Positions 1-9,055 of a stretch of DNA of 47,252 nucleotides are shown here, in pieces. The DNA is from an uncultured Lysobacter sp. (GTDB lineage: Bacteria > Pseudomonadota > Gammaproteobacteria > Xanthomonadales > Xanthomonadaceae), in NCBI GenBank assembly GCA_946480055.1, contig CAMLID010000022.1, positions 1 through 47,252 on the forward strand, in the 5' to 3' direction. The position numbers and the translations under genes are program-made. The notes beneath the pieces are model-generated. The model searched no databases. It was not told the DNA's origin and worked only from the letters and a program-made list of their open reading frames with translations. The number at the start of each line of letters is the position of its first letter. Positions within the stretch are counted from its first letter, which is position 1.

Positions 1-767
1 GCAAGCCGATGGCGGTGGTCTACATCGAGCGCATCCCCGAGGTGCGCATGGTCGACGGCAAGGAAGTGCGCACGACCAAGATCAACGAGGAAGTGATCAA
101 CGTCGCCACCATCCAGGGCGTCTTCAGCAAGGAATTCAACACCACCGGCCTGGACAGCTCGCAGGAAGCCTCCGACCTGGCCCTGCTGCTGCGCGCCGGT
201 TCGCTGGCCGCGCCGATGGACTTCATCGAGCAGCGCATCGTCGGCCCCAGCCTGGGCGCCGAGAACGTCCAGCGCGGCTTGAAGGCGGTCAGCTTCTCGT
301 TCGCCTTCGCGCTGATCTTCTTCCTGATCTACTACCGCATGTTCGGCGTCATCACCTGCTTGGCGCTGCTGATCAACCTGTTGATGGTGATCGCGCTGAT
401 GTCGCTGTTCGGCGCCACCATGACCCTGCCGGGCCTGGCCGGTATCGCGCTGACGGTGGGTATGTCGGTCGACGCCAACGTGCTGATCAACGAACGAATA
501 AGAGAAGAGTTGCGCGCGGGCCTGCCGCCGCAGGCCGCGATCGTCAGCGGTTACGAGCACGCCTCGGGCACCATCATCGACGCCAACGTCACCGCCTTCC
601 TCGCCGGTCTGGCGATGGCGGTGTTCGGTACCGGTCCGCTGCGCGGTTTCGGTATCACCCTGATGCTCGGCATCGCCACTTCCGCCTACACGGCGGTGTC
701 TGTGTCGCGCGGTATCGCGACGCTGATCTACGGCGGTCGTCGCAAGCTGAAATCGATCGCGATCTGA
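1..767 (+). CDS. secD: Protein translocase subunit SecD, C-terminal part (partial)
   Basis: The gene enters from the left edge, so only about the last 255 residues are present. SecD works with SecF in the inner membrane and uses the proton gradient to pull exported proteins through SecYEG. The visible part holds the end of the periplasmic region and the last transmembrane segments, with the family motif GMSVDANVLINERIREE and the later GTGPLRGFGITLMLGI segment. secF follows 13 bases after the stop, in the usual operon order. The internal ATG at position 9 is not the start, because the reading frame is open to the edge of the window. Confidence 0.97.
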   Translation, partial: KPMAVVYIERIPEVRMVDGKEVRTTKINEEVINVATIQGVFSKEFNTTGLDSSQEASDLALLLRAGSLAAPMDFIEQRIVGPSLGAENVQRGLKAVSFSFAFALIFFLIYYRMFGVITCLALLINLLMVIALMSLFGATMTLPGLAGIALTVGMSVDANVLINERIREELRAGLPPQAAIVSGYEHASGTIIDANVTAFLAGLAMAVFGTGPLRGFGITLMLGIATSAYTAVSVSRGIATLIYGGRRKLKSIAI

Positions 768-780
768 CGGAGCACGCGAC

Positions 781-1734
781 ATGAAACCCTTCAACGTGTT
801 CCCTTACGGCAGCAACATCAACTTCCTGCGCCTGCGCTGGGTGTCGCTGGCGGTCGCGGCGCTGATGATGTTCGTCGCGATCGGCGCGATCGCGGTCAAA
901 GGCTTCAACTTCGCGCTCGACTTCACCGGCGGCACCAGCGTCGAGATGAGCTTCAAGAAGCCGGTCGACGTCGACGGCATCCGCGAGCGCCTGGAAACCG
1001 CCGGCTACGGCAACGCCCAGGTCCAGACCTTCGGCACCGGCAACGAGCTGCTGATCCGCCTGCAGCCCAAGACCGGCGGCGAGAAGGATTCGAGCAACAC
1101 CATCAGCGAAGTCCAGGCCGCGGCGTCCACGCCCGACAACCCGGGCCGCGTCGAAGGCGGCGGCTACGTCGGTCCGCAGGTCGGCCGCGACCTCGCCGCC
1201 AACGGCGTCTGGGCGCTGCTGTTCGTGGTGGTCGGCTTCCTGATCTACATCTCGTTCCGGTTCGAGAAGAAGTTCGCGGTCGCCGCGGTGCTGACCACCC
1301 TGCACGACGTGGTCGTGGTGGCGGGCTGGTTCGCGCTGTTCGGCCTGGAGTTCGACCTGACCGTGCTGGCCGGCGTGCTGTCGGTGATGGGCTACTCGAT
1401 CAACGACACCATCGTGGTGTTCGACCGCGTGCGCGAGAACTTCCGCACCATGCGCGCCGATCCGGAGACCATCCTCAACAAGTCGATCAACCAGACCCTG
1501 TCGCGTACGGTGATCACCTCGTTCGTGGCCTTCCTGACCGTGCTGGCCCTGTACCTGTACGGCGGCGGTTCGCTGGAAGGCATGGCGATCGCGCAGATGC
1601 TGGGTATCGTGATCGGTACGCTGTCGTCGATCTTCGTGGCCTGCCCGCTGCTGACCATGGGCTGGCTCAAGGTCACCAAGCAGGACCTGATGCCCAAGGC
1701 CAAGGACGAGGCGGCGCTCGCGCGCCGTCCGTAA
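781..1734 (+). CDS. secF: Protein translocase subunit SecF
   Basis: SecF is the partner of SecD in the proton-driven SecDF complex that assists protein export across the inner membrane. The 317-residue product has the expected length, an N-terminal membrane segment (about residues 20-40), the LDFTGGTSVEM periplasmic motif and the C-terminal membrane motif VMGYSINDTIVVFDRVREN. It starts 13 bases after secD and is cotranscribed with it. A strong hairpin terminator lies 39 bases downstream, ending the operon. Confidence 0.97.
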   Translation: MKPFNVFPYGSNINFLRLRWVSLAVAALMMFVAIGAIAVKGFNFALDFTGGTSVEMSFKKPVDVDGIRERLETAGYGNAQVQTFGTGNELLIRLQPKTGGEKDSSNTISEVQAAASTPDNPGRVEGGGYVGPQVGRDLAANGVWALLFVVVGFLIYISFRFEKKFAVAAVLTTLHDVVVVAGWFALFGLEFDLTVLAGVLSVMGYSINDTIVVFDRVRENFRTMRADPETILNKSINQTLSRTVITSFVAFLTVLALYLYGGGSLEGMAIAQMLGIVIGTLSSIFVACPLLTMGWLKVTKQDLMPKAKDEAALARRP

Positions 1735-1772
1735 GCGTCGAGGCATCCGCCCGGGCTTTTCGTACGGGCGAC

Positions 1773-1810
1773 AACGAAAAGGCCGCGCAGAGATGCGCGG
1801 CCTTTTCGTT
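1773..1810 (+). terminator. Rho-independent terminator of secDF
   Basis: A perfect 17-base inverted repeat (1773-1789 and 1794-1810) with a four-base GAGA loop. The arms carry AAAA on the left and TTTT on the right, so it can act on either strand. It sits just after secF. Confidence 0.85.
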
Positions 1811-1824
1811 TGTGCGTCGCTGTA

Positions 1825-1926
1825 TTGGGGTAGGAGCGGCGTAAGCCGCGACCGCGAATCCCGGCAAATGCGCAACTTCGATCGCCGTCGCAGGCCGGGT
1901 CGCGGCTTACGCCGCTCCTACCCCAA
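1825..1926. repeat. REP-like hairpin repeat, inverted pair
   Basis: Two 29-base copies of one repeat lie head to head: 1825-1853 on the plus strand and its exact reverse complement at 1898-1926. Each contains a small internal hairpin, GCGGC-GTAA-GCCGC. The same pair occurs at 6938-7046, and single variants at 11219-11250 and 15171-15202. The arrangement resembles REP/BIME elements, which sit between genes and are spread by RAYT transposases in other bacteria. Confidence 0.85.
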
Positions 1927-2010
1927 GGCGGCAAGCGGCCGTGGGTAGCAAGGGTGGCTGTCTATCGCAGCCGAGCGGAAGTGGGCGCCGCGATCGGTCC
2001 GGGCAAACAA

Positions 2011-2036
2011 AAAGGCCGCGCATTCGCGCGGCCTTT
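2011..2036 (-). terminator. Rho-independent terminator of suhB
   Basis: An 11-base stem (2011-2021 and 2026-2036) with an ATTC loop. Read on the minus strand it ends in GGCCTTTTTG, giving the U-tract. It lies 26 bases beyond the suhB stop. Confidence 0.8.
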
Positions 2037-2062
2037 GCGTGTGCAGCTTATGCAAGCGCGGC

Positions 2063-2881
2063 TCAGTCGAACGCCGCCGCGTAGCCCGTGTTGACGATGC
2101 GGTTCTGCAGCGCGTCGCAGACCTTGAGGTTGCCGGCGACCAATTGCCGGCCGATGGTGCCGCGAGCGTCCATGGGGCCGGTGCCGCGACCGCGGAAGTC
2201 GCTGACCTTGCCGCCGGCTTCGCGCACCATCAGCGCGCCCGCGGCGATGTCCCAGGGCTTCACGCCGGCTTCGAAGTAGGCGTCGGCGCGGCCGCAGGCG
2301 ACGTAGGCCAGGTCCAGCGCGGCCGAACCGGTGCGGCGGATGTCCTCGGCCTCGGTCAGCAGCGAGTCCACGCACTTGAGGTGGGCGCTGGCGCGCGGGC
2401 GCTCGCGCGGCGGGAAGCCGGTGACGATCATCGCGCCGGCCAGGTCCTTGCGGTCGGCCACGCGCACGCGCTTCTCGTTGAGCTGGGTGCCGCTGCCGCG
2501 ACTGGCGGTGAACAGCTCGTTGCGCAGCGGATCGAAGATCACGCCGTGGATCGGTTCGCCGTTCTCGACCAGGGCGATCGAGACGCAGTAGTGCGGGATG
2601 CCGCGCAGGTAGTTGCTGGTGCCGTCCAGGGGGTCGATGACCCAGGTGAAACGGCCGCTGCCGATCGAGCCGTTTTCCTCGCCGAGGATCGCGTAGTCGG
2701 GGGTGGAGCGGCGGAATTCCTTGATGATCTCGGCCTCGGCCAGGCCGTCGACTTCGCTGGCGTAGTCCATCCGGTCCTTCTCGACTACGTTCAGGGCGTC
2801 CAGCCGGTACATGTGACGGAGCAACACATTGCCGGCGGCGCGGGCGGCCTTGACCATGAGGGTGACGGCGGGTTTCTGCAT
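2063..2881 (-). CDS. suhB: Inositol-1-monophosphatase family protein SuhB
   Basis: SuhB is a Mg2+-dependent phosphatase of inositol 1-phosphate; in E. coli it also joins the rRNA transcription antitermination complex. The 272-residue product carries the metal-binding motifs of the family: GEE (residues 67-69), DPLDGT (83-88) and, near residue 215, WDIAAG. The start chosen is the ATG giving [14 protein letters not shown], which matches the usual N-terminus; the open frame continues upstream but across the divergent trmJ gene. trmJ is divergent with about 95 bases between the starts, a neighbourhood I know from other Xanthomonadaceae. Confidence 0.95.
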   Translation of the reverse strand: MQKPAVTLMVKAARAAGNVLLRHMYRLDALNVVEKDRMDYASEVDGLAEAEIIKEFRRSTPDYAILGEENGSIGSGRFTWVIDPLDGTSNYLRGIPHYCVSIALVENGEPIHGVIFDPLRNELFTASRGSGTQLNEKRVRVADRKDLAGAMIVTGFPPRERPRASAHLKCVDSLLTEAEDIRRTGSAALDLAYVACGRADAYFEAGVKPWDIAAGALMVREAGGKVSDFRGRGTGPMDARGTIGRQLVAGNLKVCDALQNRIVNTGYAAAFD

Positions 2882-2964
2882 GGCGAACGGCCTCGGGAAC
2901 GGAGGTGGGGGACGGGCTGGCGGGCTGAAAGAACGAACCGGCGCTATGGCCGGGGCGGGGAGTT

Positions 2965-2978
2965 TACCATTGCGCATG
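2965..2978 (+). promoter_or_regulatory. Possible -10 element directly before the trmJ start
   Basis: TACCAT at 2965-2970 resembles a -10 hexamer and lies only five bases before the ATG at 2976, so transcription would begin at about the start codon. No Shine-Dalgarno sequence sits at normal spacing. No convincing -35 is seen, so this is a suggestion only. Confidence 0.3.
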
Positions 2979-3749
2979 GCGATCGATCCCAACTCTCCCC
3001 TAATCGCGTTGTCGCAGCTGCGCATCGTGCTGGTGGGCACCCAGCACCCCGGCAATATCGGCTCCGCGGCCCGCGCGATGAAGACCATGGGCCTGTCCCG
3101 GCTGGCCCTGGTCGCTCCCGAGAAGGCGCCCAACCACGAATCCCTGGCCCTGGCCGCCGGCGCCGACGACGTGCTCGCCGCGGCGACCGTGCACGCGACC
3201 CTGGCCGAGGCCCTGGCCGACTGCCGGCTGGTGCTGGGCTGCACCGCGCGCAGCCGCCGGGTCGCCCTGGACCAGTTCGACCCGCGCGAAGCCGCCGGGC
3301 GGATGCTGGGCGAGGCGGTCGGCGGCGGCCAGGTCGCGCTGGTGTTCGGACGCGAACGCACCGGCCTGGACAACGAGGAGCTGCAGCTGTGCCACGCCGC
3401 GGTGCACATCCCGGCCGACCCGGGTTACAGCTCGCTGAACCTGGCCGCGGCGGTGCAGGTGCTGGCCTACGAGCTGCGCATGGCCGCGCTGGCGGCCGCG
3501 CCGGCGGCGCCTGCGGCCGGGCGCGTCGATCCGCCGGCCTCGCACGCGCAGTTGGAGGGCTTTTTCGCCCAACTCGGCGAGACCCTGGACGCGATCGACT
3601 TCCACAAGGGCCGCGCCCCGGAATCGGCGCTGCGCAAGCTGCGCCGGCTGTTCCTGCGCGCCGATCTGGACGAGCGCGAGGTGCGGCTGCTGCGCGGCAT
3701 CCTCGCCGACGCCGAGCGTATGGCGATGCTCGCCGGCCAGCGCCGTTGA
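2976..3749 (+). CDS. trmJ: tRNA (cytidine/uridine-2'-O-)-methyltransferase TrmJ
   Basis: TrmJ uses S-adenosylmethionine to methylate the 2'-OH of residue 32 in certain tRNAs; it is a cytoplasmic SPOUT-class dimer. Evidence is the N-terminal motif [19 protein letters not shown], the knot motifs [13 protein letters not shown] and [19 protein letters not shown], and a length of 257 residues, close to the E. coli enzyme. The ATG at 2976 puts 15 residues before [12 protein letters not shown], as in relatives; upstream in-frame ATGs at 2829 and 2946 would add a low-complexity leader. The gene is divergent from suhB. Confidence 0.93.
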   Translation: MAIDPNSPLIALSQLRIVLVGTQHPGNIGSAARAMKTMGLSRLALVAPEKAPNHESLALAAGADDVLAAATVHATLAEALADCRLVLGCTARSRRVALDQFDPREAAGRMLGEAVGGGQVALVFGRERTGLDNEELQLCHAAVHIPADPGYSSLNLAAAVQVLAYELRMAALAAAPAAPAAGRVDPPASHAQLEGFFAQLGETLDAIDFHKGRAPESALRKLRRLFLRADLDEREVRLLRGILADAERMAMLAGQRR

Positions 3750-3849
3750 GCGGTGAACTGGCCCGGGCCGGTGCGGCACAGGTTTCGGTGGTATCGGCCA
3801 GGGCTGGTTTCGATTACGCTGCGGCGGGCAGTCCCCACGAGTCACTTTC

Positions 3850-4791
3850 TTGATCGCTAGCGCGCGTTGCATCGCTGTCCTTCTCGGGCTCGCGTTGGCG
3901 GCCATGGGACTGTCGGTGCCGGTTCCCGCGCAATCGGCCGACAACGCCCGCGGAGGGGTGCTGGTGCTGGGCCGGATCAGCGACGACCCCAAGGCTCACT
4001 ACGAGCAGCTCAAGCCGCTGCTGGACTACGTGGTCCCGCGCATGGCCGATGTCGGCATCCGCGAAGGCCGGATCCTGATGGCCAAGGACTCGCAGCAGAT
4101 GGCCAGCTACCTGCGCCGCGGCCGGGTCGACTGGGTCACAGAGACCGCCGGCACCGCGATGCTGCTCAAACAGCGCGCCGACGCCGAGCCGCTGCTGCTG
4201 ACCGAGCGCGACGGCACCAGTCACTATCACAGCGTGTTCTTCGCCCGCCGCGACAGCGGCCTGCGTTCGCTCGACGACCTGCGCGGCCACAGCGTCGCGT
4301 TCCAGCGGCCGTCCTCGACCAGCGCCTACTTCGTGCCGGTGGCCGAACTGCTCGAGCGCGGCCTGAGCCCGGAAATCCTGCTGTCGCCGACCGACCGCAT
4401 CGAACGCGGCGAAGTCGGTTATCTGTTCGCGCGTTCGGAACTCAACATCTCGACCTGGGTGCACAAGCGCCTGGTCGATGTCGGGGTCATGAGCAATCTG
4501 GACTGGAACAACCCGCGCCGGATGCCGCCCGCATTCCGGCGCGACCTGATCGAGATCGGCCGCACCGGCGATTACCCGCGCGCGGTCGAAGTCGTGCGCG
4601 GCGATCTGGACCCGCGGGTCGAGGCGCGCCTGCGCGAAGTGCTGCTGGACGCGGCCGCAGATCCGGACGCCGGCGAAGCGCTGCTGCGCTTCTTCAAGAC
4701 CACCCGCTTCATGCCGATCGATCCGGCGTCGGCCAAAGCGCTGCAGCGCATCGGCAACGGCGTCGCCCAGGTCCGGGCGGAGGTCGAATGA
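3850..4791 (+). CDS. PhnD-type periplasmic solute-binding protein (orphan)
   Basis: A secreted binding protein of the phosphate/phosphonate (PhnD) class, 313 residues. It begins with a clear signal peptide (roughly residues 5-30, ending PAQSA) if the TTG at 3850 is the start. That codon has no Shine-Dalgarno sequence, and the next in-frame ATG (3904) would cut into the signal peptide, so TTG is preferred but not certain. The body has the expected PhnD features, such as the SYLRRGRVDW segment and SLDDLRGHSVAFQRPSSTSAYF. No ABC permease or ATPase is nearby; instead its stop overlaps the start of a membrane GGDEF-EAL gene (ATGA). It therefore probably delivers a ligand signal rather than cargo, as NspS does for MbaA in Vibrio cholerae. 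The ligand is unknown. Confidence 0.85.
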   Translation: MIASARCIAVLLGLALAAMGLSVPVPAQSADNARGGVLVLGRISDDPKAHYEQLKPLLDYVVPRMADVGIREGRILMAKDSQQMASYLRRGRVDWVTETAGTAMLLKQRADAEPLLLTERDGTSHYHSVFFARRDSGLRSLDDLRGHSVAFQRPSSTSAYFVPVAELLERGLSPEILLSPTDRIERGEVGYLFARSELNISTWVHKRLVDVGVMSNLDWNNPRRMPPAFRRDLIEIGRTGDYPRAVEVVRGDLDPRVEARLREVLLDAAADPDAGEALLRFFKTTRFMPIDPASAKALQRIGNGVAQVRAEVE

Positions 4792-6920
4792 AGCTGCATT
4801 TCGGCCTGCAGGCCAAGTTCCTGGCCATGATGATCGCGGCCGCGCTGGTGGTGCTGACCCTGATCGCGCTGCTGCTCAACCGCCAGGAGCAGATGCAGCG
4901 CGAAGTGGTCGGAGTCAGCCGCCAGGCCATGAGCGGCATGGTCGCCGACAACCTCAAGCGCCACAGCGAGGGCATGGTCGCGCAGTTGGCCGAATCGCTG
5001 GCCAATCCGCTGTACTACTTCGATCTTGACGCGGTCGGCGTGCTCAGTCGCGCGACCCTGCGCAATCCCGGCATCAGCTACGTCCTGGTCTACGACAACG
5101 AAGGCAACATCGTCCACGACGGCAGCGAGGAGATCCCGAGCTACGGCAAGCGCATGGACGATCCGATGGCGTTCGAGGTGATCGCCGCGCGCAAGCTGCA
5201 CACCCAGACCAGCGACACGGTGATGGACGTGTCGGCGCCGATCATGATCGGCGACGAGCGCCTGGGCGGCGTGCGCGTGGGCTACGACCTCAAGATCGTG
5301 CACAAATTCCAGGATCAGGCCGTGAGCAGCCTGCGCGGCCGGCTCGATGCGCTGGCGCAGCGGCACATGATCTGGATCGGCCTGCTGGCGGCCGGCCTGC
5401 TGGCGCTGGGCGCGCTGATGGTCTATCTGATCCAGCGCTTCCTGGTGCGGCCGATCCGCCAGCTCGCCGATGCGTCGATGGAGATCGAGGCCGGCCACTT
5501 CGACACCAGCACTCCGGCCAGCAACCGTCACGACGAGGTCGGCGACCTGATGCGCGCGTTCGGGCGCATGAGCCAGAGCCTGGCGCGCCACGACCGCGAT
5601 ATCCGGCGCATGGCCTATACCGACGCGCTGACCGGGCTGGCCAACAGGCTCGCGTTCCGCGAAACCCTGGACCAGCGCCTGCTGCAATTGCGCGGCGCCG
5701 GTCGCCAGCTGGGCCTGCTGTTCGCCGACATCGACGATTTCAAGCGCGTCAACGACACCCTCGGCCACGATGCCGGCGACGATGTGCTGCTGCAGTTCGC
5801 CAACCGCATCCAGGAGACGGTCAGCCGCCTGGGCGGCGAGGACGCGCTGCTGGCGCGCTTCGGCGGCGACGAGTTCGTGATCCTGGTGCAGGACGGCGAG
5901 GACCTGGACGGCGGCGTGCGCGCACGCGCCAGCCACCTGGCCGACGTACTGGTGGCCGAGCTCGGACAGCCGATCGTGGTCCACGACCGCCAGGTGTTCC
6001 TGGGCACTTCGATCGGCGTGACCCTGTTCCCCGAGGACGCCTCCGGCGCGACCTCGCTGATGAAGAACGGCGACATCGCGATGTACCAGGCCAAGGTCGC
6101 GGGCAAGAACTGTTACCGCTTCTACAGCCGCGCGATGGACCAGGCGGTGGAGCGTCGCGTGCACCTGGAACACGAACTGCGCGGCGCCTGGGATCGCGGC
6201 GAGCTCAGCCTGGTCTATCAGCCGGTGTACCGCCTGGGCGACGGCGCCATGGTCGGCGCCGAGGCGCTGCTGCGCTGGAAACATCCCGAACAGGGTCTGG
6301 TCGCGCCGTCGGTGTTCATCGACGTGGCCGAGCAGAGCGGCCTGATCGAAACCCTGGGCCCGCAGGTATTGCGCGCGGCCTGCCAGGACGCGGTGCGCTG
6401 GCAGCACGTGCGTCCGGGCGCGGAACCGCTGTTCGTCTCGGTCAACGTCTCGCCGCGCCAGCTGCGCAGCGGCGACCTGCCCAACGTGGTCGCGGCCTGT
6501 CTGCACGAAACCGGCCTGCCGGCACAGCGCCTGCACCTGGAACTCACCGAGACCGCGGTGATCGGCGACGAGATCCACGCCAGCAGTCTGTTGGCGCGCC
6601 TGCGCTCGACCGGCGTGAAAGTGTGGCTGGACGATTTCGGCACCGGCTTCTCCGGCCTCAGCCATCTACGCCGGGTGCCGGTGGACGGGGTCAAGATCGA
6701 CCGCAGCTTCATCGCCGATGTGCTGCGCGACCCGGACGACCTGGCCCTGACCACCGCGATCATCGCGATGGCGCATTCGCTGGGCATCACCGTGGTCGCC
6801 GAGGGCGTGGAGAAGGAAGGCCAGTACGCGGTGCTGCGCGAGCGCGGCTGCGACCTGGCCCAGGGCTACTGGCTCGGCCACCCGGTCGGCGCCGAGGAAT
6901 TCCTGACCCTGTTGGGTTGA
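4788..6920 (+). CDS. Membrane GGDEF-EAL c-di-GMP signalling protein with HAMP
   Basis: A 710-residue inner-membrane protein predicted to make or degrade cyclic di-GMP. Order: transmembrane segment 11-30, periplasmic sensor about 31-193, transmembrane segment 195-216, HAMP 217-268, GGDEF domain about 275-445, EAL domain about 455-710. The GGDEF motif is intact (FGGDEF, 358-363), but no RxxD inhibitory site stands at the usual position before it. The EAL domain has EAL (492-494), ELTETA, DDFGTGFSGL and KIDRSF, consistent with an active phosphodiesterase. It overlaps the upstream binding-protein gene by four bases, so the two are translated together. The periplasmic domain is the likely docking site for that protein. 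Which activity dominates cannot be told from sequence. Confidence 0.95.
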   Translation: MKLHFGLQAKFLAMMIAAALVVLTLIALLLNRQEQMQREVVGVSRQAMSGMVADNLKRHSEGMVAQLAESLANPLYYFDLDAVGVLSRATLRNPGISYVLVYDNEGNIVHDGSEEIPSYGKRMDDPMAFEVIAARKLHTQTSDTVMDVSAPIMIGDERLGGVRVGYDLKIVHKFQDQAVSSLRGRLDALAQRHMIWIGLLAAGLLALGALMVYLIQRFLVRPIRQLADASMEIEAGHFDTSTPASNRHDEVGDLMRAFGRMSQSLARHDRDIRRMAYTDALTGLANRLAFRETLDQRLLQLRGAGRQLGLLFADIDDFKRVNDTLGHDAGDDVLLQFANRIQETVSRLGGEDALLARFGGDEFVILVQDGEDLDGGVRARASHLADVLVAELGQPIVVHDRQVFLGTSIGVTLFPEDASGATSLMKNGDIAMYQAKVAGKNCYRFYSRAMDQAVERRVHLEHELRGAWDRGELSLVYQPVYRLGDGAMVGAEALLRWKHPEQGLVAPSVFIDVAEQSGLIETLGPQVLRAACQDAVRWQHVRPGAEPLFVSVNVSPRQLRSGDLPNVVAACLHETGLPAQRLHLELTETAVIGDEIHASSLLARLRSTGVKVWLDDFGTGFSGLSHLRRVPVDGVKIDRSFIADVLRDPDDLALTTAIIAMAHSLGITVVAEGVEKEGQYAVLRERGCDLAQGYWLGHPVGAEEFLTLLG

Positions 6921-6937
6921 GTCGGCGCGCTGGCTCT

Positions 6938-7046
6938 GCTTTGGGGTAGGAGCGGCGTAAGCCGCGACCCGCAACGACGACGGCAATCGAACCTGGCTGG
7001 TGAGCGGGATTCACGGTCGCGGCTTACGCCGCTCCTACCCCAAAGC
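6938..7046. repeat. REP-like hairpin repeat, second inverted pair
   Basis: A 32-base copy at 6938-6969 and its exact reverse complement at 7015-7046, the same element as at 1825-1926 extended by GCT/AGC. It lies between the GGDEF-EAL gene and the convergent ExoD gene, where a terminator would be expected. The 45-base spacer differs from that of the first pair. Confidence 0.85.
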
Positions 7047-7089
7047 CGTAGCGTCGATGCCTCGTGAGCGCTCGCGCCATCGCGCGAGA

Positions 7090-7725
7090 TCACATCAAGC
7101 GATCGATCCAGCCGCCGATCATCGTCGCCAAACTGCCCGAGAGCACGCCGAACACCGCCACCGCAACCGCGCCGAGCGCCCAGGCCACCGCCATCAGGCG
7201 GCCGTCGCGCTCCAGCAATGCCAGCGCGAACAGCAACAGCAGCGCGCCGAACAGGAAATTGGTGAACGGGATCGGCAGCGACAACAGCACGCCCAGAAGT
7301 ACCAGCAGCAGGCCGGTGAACGCACTCGCGACCGGGTGGTCGAGCAGGGCGGTAGTGCGCGGGCGCACCACCCGTTCCAGCCGCGCCAGCCAGGGCGAGA
7401 GCAGGTTGCGGAAGCGCGCCATCGCGTGCCGGTGCGGGCCGCGCCGTGCCAGGAAGCCGGGCAGCCAGGGCTTGCGCAGCCCGATCAGCAGTTGCAGGCC
7501 GATCAGGACCACCAGCGGGCCGCTGACCGCGCCGCCGACGCCGGGGATCGGAATGAAGGCCGCGATCGTCGACACGAACAGCAACATGCCGAACGAGCGT
7601 TCGCTCAGGCCGGCGAGTACGTCGCCCAGGCGCAGCACCTCGTCCGGGTCGCCGGCGGCGAAGCCGTCGAGCAGGGCGCGGGTGCCGGCTTCCTGCGGTT
7701 TGTCGCGATCAGCCTGACGCGTCAT
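7090..7725 (-). CDS. ExoD family exopolysaccharide synthesis membrane protein
   Basis: A 211-residue integral membrane protein of the ExoD family, named after a Sinorhizobium protein needed for normal exopolysaccharide production and nodule invasion. The biochemical activity is unknown. Visible features are the GLSERSFGMLLFVSTIAAF motif typical of the family, the IPIPGVGG turn, and several hydrophobic segments in the second half. Its start overlaps the end of the upstream CNNM gene by 17 bases, so the two form an operon. The family assignment is firm; a role in capsule or slime here is inferred. Confidence 0.88.
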   Translation of the reverse strand: MTRQADRDKPQEAGTRALLDGFAAGDPDEVLRLGDVLAGLSERSFGMLLFVSTIAAFIPIPGVGGAVSGPLVVLIGLQLLIGLRKPWLPGFLARRGPHRHAMARFRNLLSPWLARLERVVRPRTTALLDHPVASAFTGLLLVLLGVLLSLPIPFTNFLFGALLLLFALALLERDGRLMAVAWALGAVAVAVFGVLSGSLATMIGGWIDRLM

Positions 7726-9055
7726 CGGCCACCGGTTCCTGGGCTTCCTCGCGCTGCGCGGCGATGCGTTGCAGCAGCAGCTTGTCGATGCGCGGACCGT
7801 CCAGGTCGACCACTTCGATGCGCCACACGCTCCAGTCGAAATGCTCGCCTACGTGCGGGATGCGGCCGAAGTGCGCGATCACCATGCCGGCGGCGGTGTG
7901 GAAGTCGTGCTGGTCCTCGTCCGGCAGGCGGCCGCCGCCGACCAGCTCGCGCAGGTCTTCCAGGGCCAGCGAACCGTCGAGCAGGAACGAGCCGTCGGCG
8001 CGCTGGACCACCGGTGCGGCGTCGTCGTCGGTCTCGTTGGTCTGGATCCGGCCGATCACCGCGCCCATCAGGTCGTTGACCGTGACCAGGCCGGCGACAT
8101 CGCCGTATTCGTCCACCACCAGCGCCAGCGACTGCTGTTCCTCGCGGAAGATCTCCAGCAGCTTCAAGGCGTGGGTGGACTCGGACACGAACAGCGGCGG
8201 GCGCAGGTCCGGGAACAGATCCGGCGCGGTCTGGTCGAGGCGGTCGAGCAGCGATTTCACCTCGAGCACGCCGAGCACGTCGCTGTCGTTGCCGCGGTAG
8301 ACGGGATAACGCGAGTAGGCGTTCTCGCGCATGACCGCCAGGTTCTCGGCGAAGCTGGAGTTGGCGTCCAGCCAGGCGATGCGGGTGCGCGGCGTCATCA
8401 GGCTTTCCGCGGTGCGGTCGCCGAGGCTGAGCACGCGGTTCATCATCTTGCGTTCGTCGGCGTCGATCACGCCCTGCTCGTGGCTTTCGGTCACCAGTAG
8501 GCGGATCTCTTCTTCGCTGATCTCGCTGCGGGCGTCGTCCTTGATGCCCAGGATGCGCAGGACCAGGCGGTTGATCGAGCCCAGCGTAGCCACTACCGGC
8601 CGCGCCGCGCGCGACAGGCCGTACAGCGGCAGCGCGACCGCGCTGGCGATGCGTTCGGGATTGGTCAGGGCCAGGCGCTTGGGGATCAGCTCGCCGAAGA
8701 TCACCTGGGCCGCGGTGATCAGACTGACCGCAGTGCCGATGCCGATCGGACGGGCGTAGGCCGCGGCGTTGGGCCAGATCTCGCGCAGCCAGCTGGCGAC
8801 AGCCAAGCCGATGGCCTCGCCGCCGAACACACCGGTCAGGACGCCGATCAGGGTGATGCCGACCTGCACGGTCGAGAGCAGGTTGTCCGGGTGCTCGGCC
8901 AGGGCCAGCGCCGTGCGCGCGCCGCGGCTGGGGTTGCCCGGGTTTTCGGCCATCTGCTTCAGGCGCAGCTTGCGCGAGGTCATCAACGACATCTCCGACA
9001 GAGCGAAGAAGGCGTTGAGCACGATCAGGGCAGCGACGATCAGCAGCTCCAGCAT
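7709..9055 (-). CDS. CNNM/HlyC-CorC family membrane protein with CBS domains
   Basis: A 448-residue protein of the CNNM/CorC family, linked to Mg2+ and Co2+ transport or resistance and often annotated as hemolysin. Order: DUF21 membrane domain with about four segments (1-190), a CBS pair (about 215-340, with PRTRIAWLDANS and the later EYGDVAGLVTVNDL) and a C-terminal CorC_HlyC domain (about 355-435). The length is normal for the family. It is the first gene of a two-gene minus-strand operon with ExoD. The name hemolysin is historical and should not be taken to mean toxin activity. Confidence 0.93.
   Translation of the reverse strand: MLELLIVAALIVLNAFFALSEMSLMTSRKLRLKQMAENPGNPSRGARTALALAEHPDNLLSTVQVGITLIGVLTGVFGGEAIGLAVASWLREIWPNAAAYARPIGIGTAVSLITAAQVIFGELIPKRLALTNPERIASAVALPLYGLSRAARPVVATLGSINRLVLRILGIKDDARSEISEEEIRLLVTESHEQGVIDADERKMMNRVLSLGDRTAESLMTPRTRIAWLDANSSFAENLAVMRENAYSRYPVYRGNDSDVLGVLEVKSLLDRLDQTAPDLFPDLRPPLFVSESTHALKLLEIFREEQQSLALVVDEYGDVAGLVTVNDLMGAVIGRIQTNETDDDAAPVVQRADGSFLLDGSLALEDLRELVGGGRLPDEDQHDFHTAAGMVIAHFGRIPHVGEHFDWSVWRIEVVDLDGPRIDKLLLQRIAAQREEAQEPVADDASG

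Noticed and set aside
4197..4470. Possible phosphonate transport operon
   Set aside because: Only the binding protein is present; no permease or ATPase gene lies within the window.
4572..6665. 697-residue open frame on the minus strand opposite the GGDEF-EAL gene
   Set aside because: It is rich in Ala, His, Gln, Val and Asp in the way typical of antisense frames in high-GC genes, has no motif, and the plus-strand gene has complete domains.
7709..9055. Hemolysin activity for the CNNM/HlyC-type gene
   Set aside because: The family is an ion transport/homeostasis family; the hemolysin label is historical.
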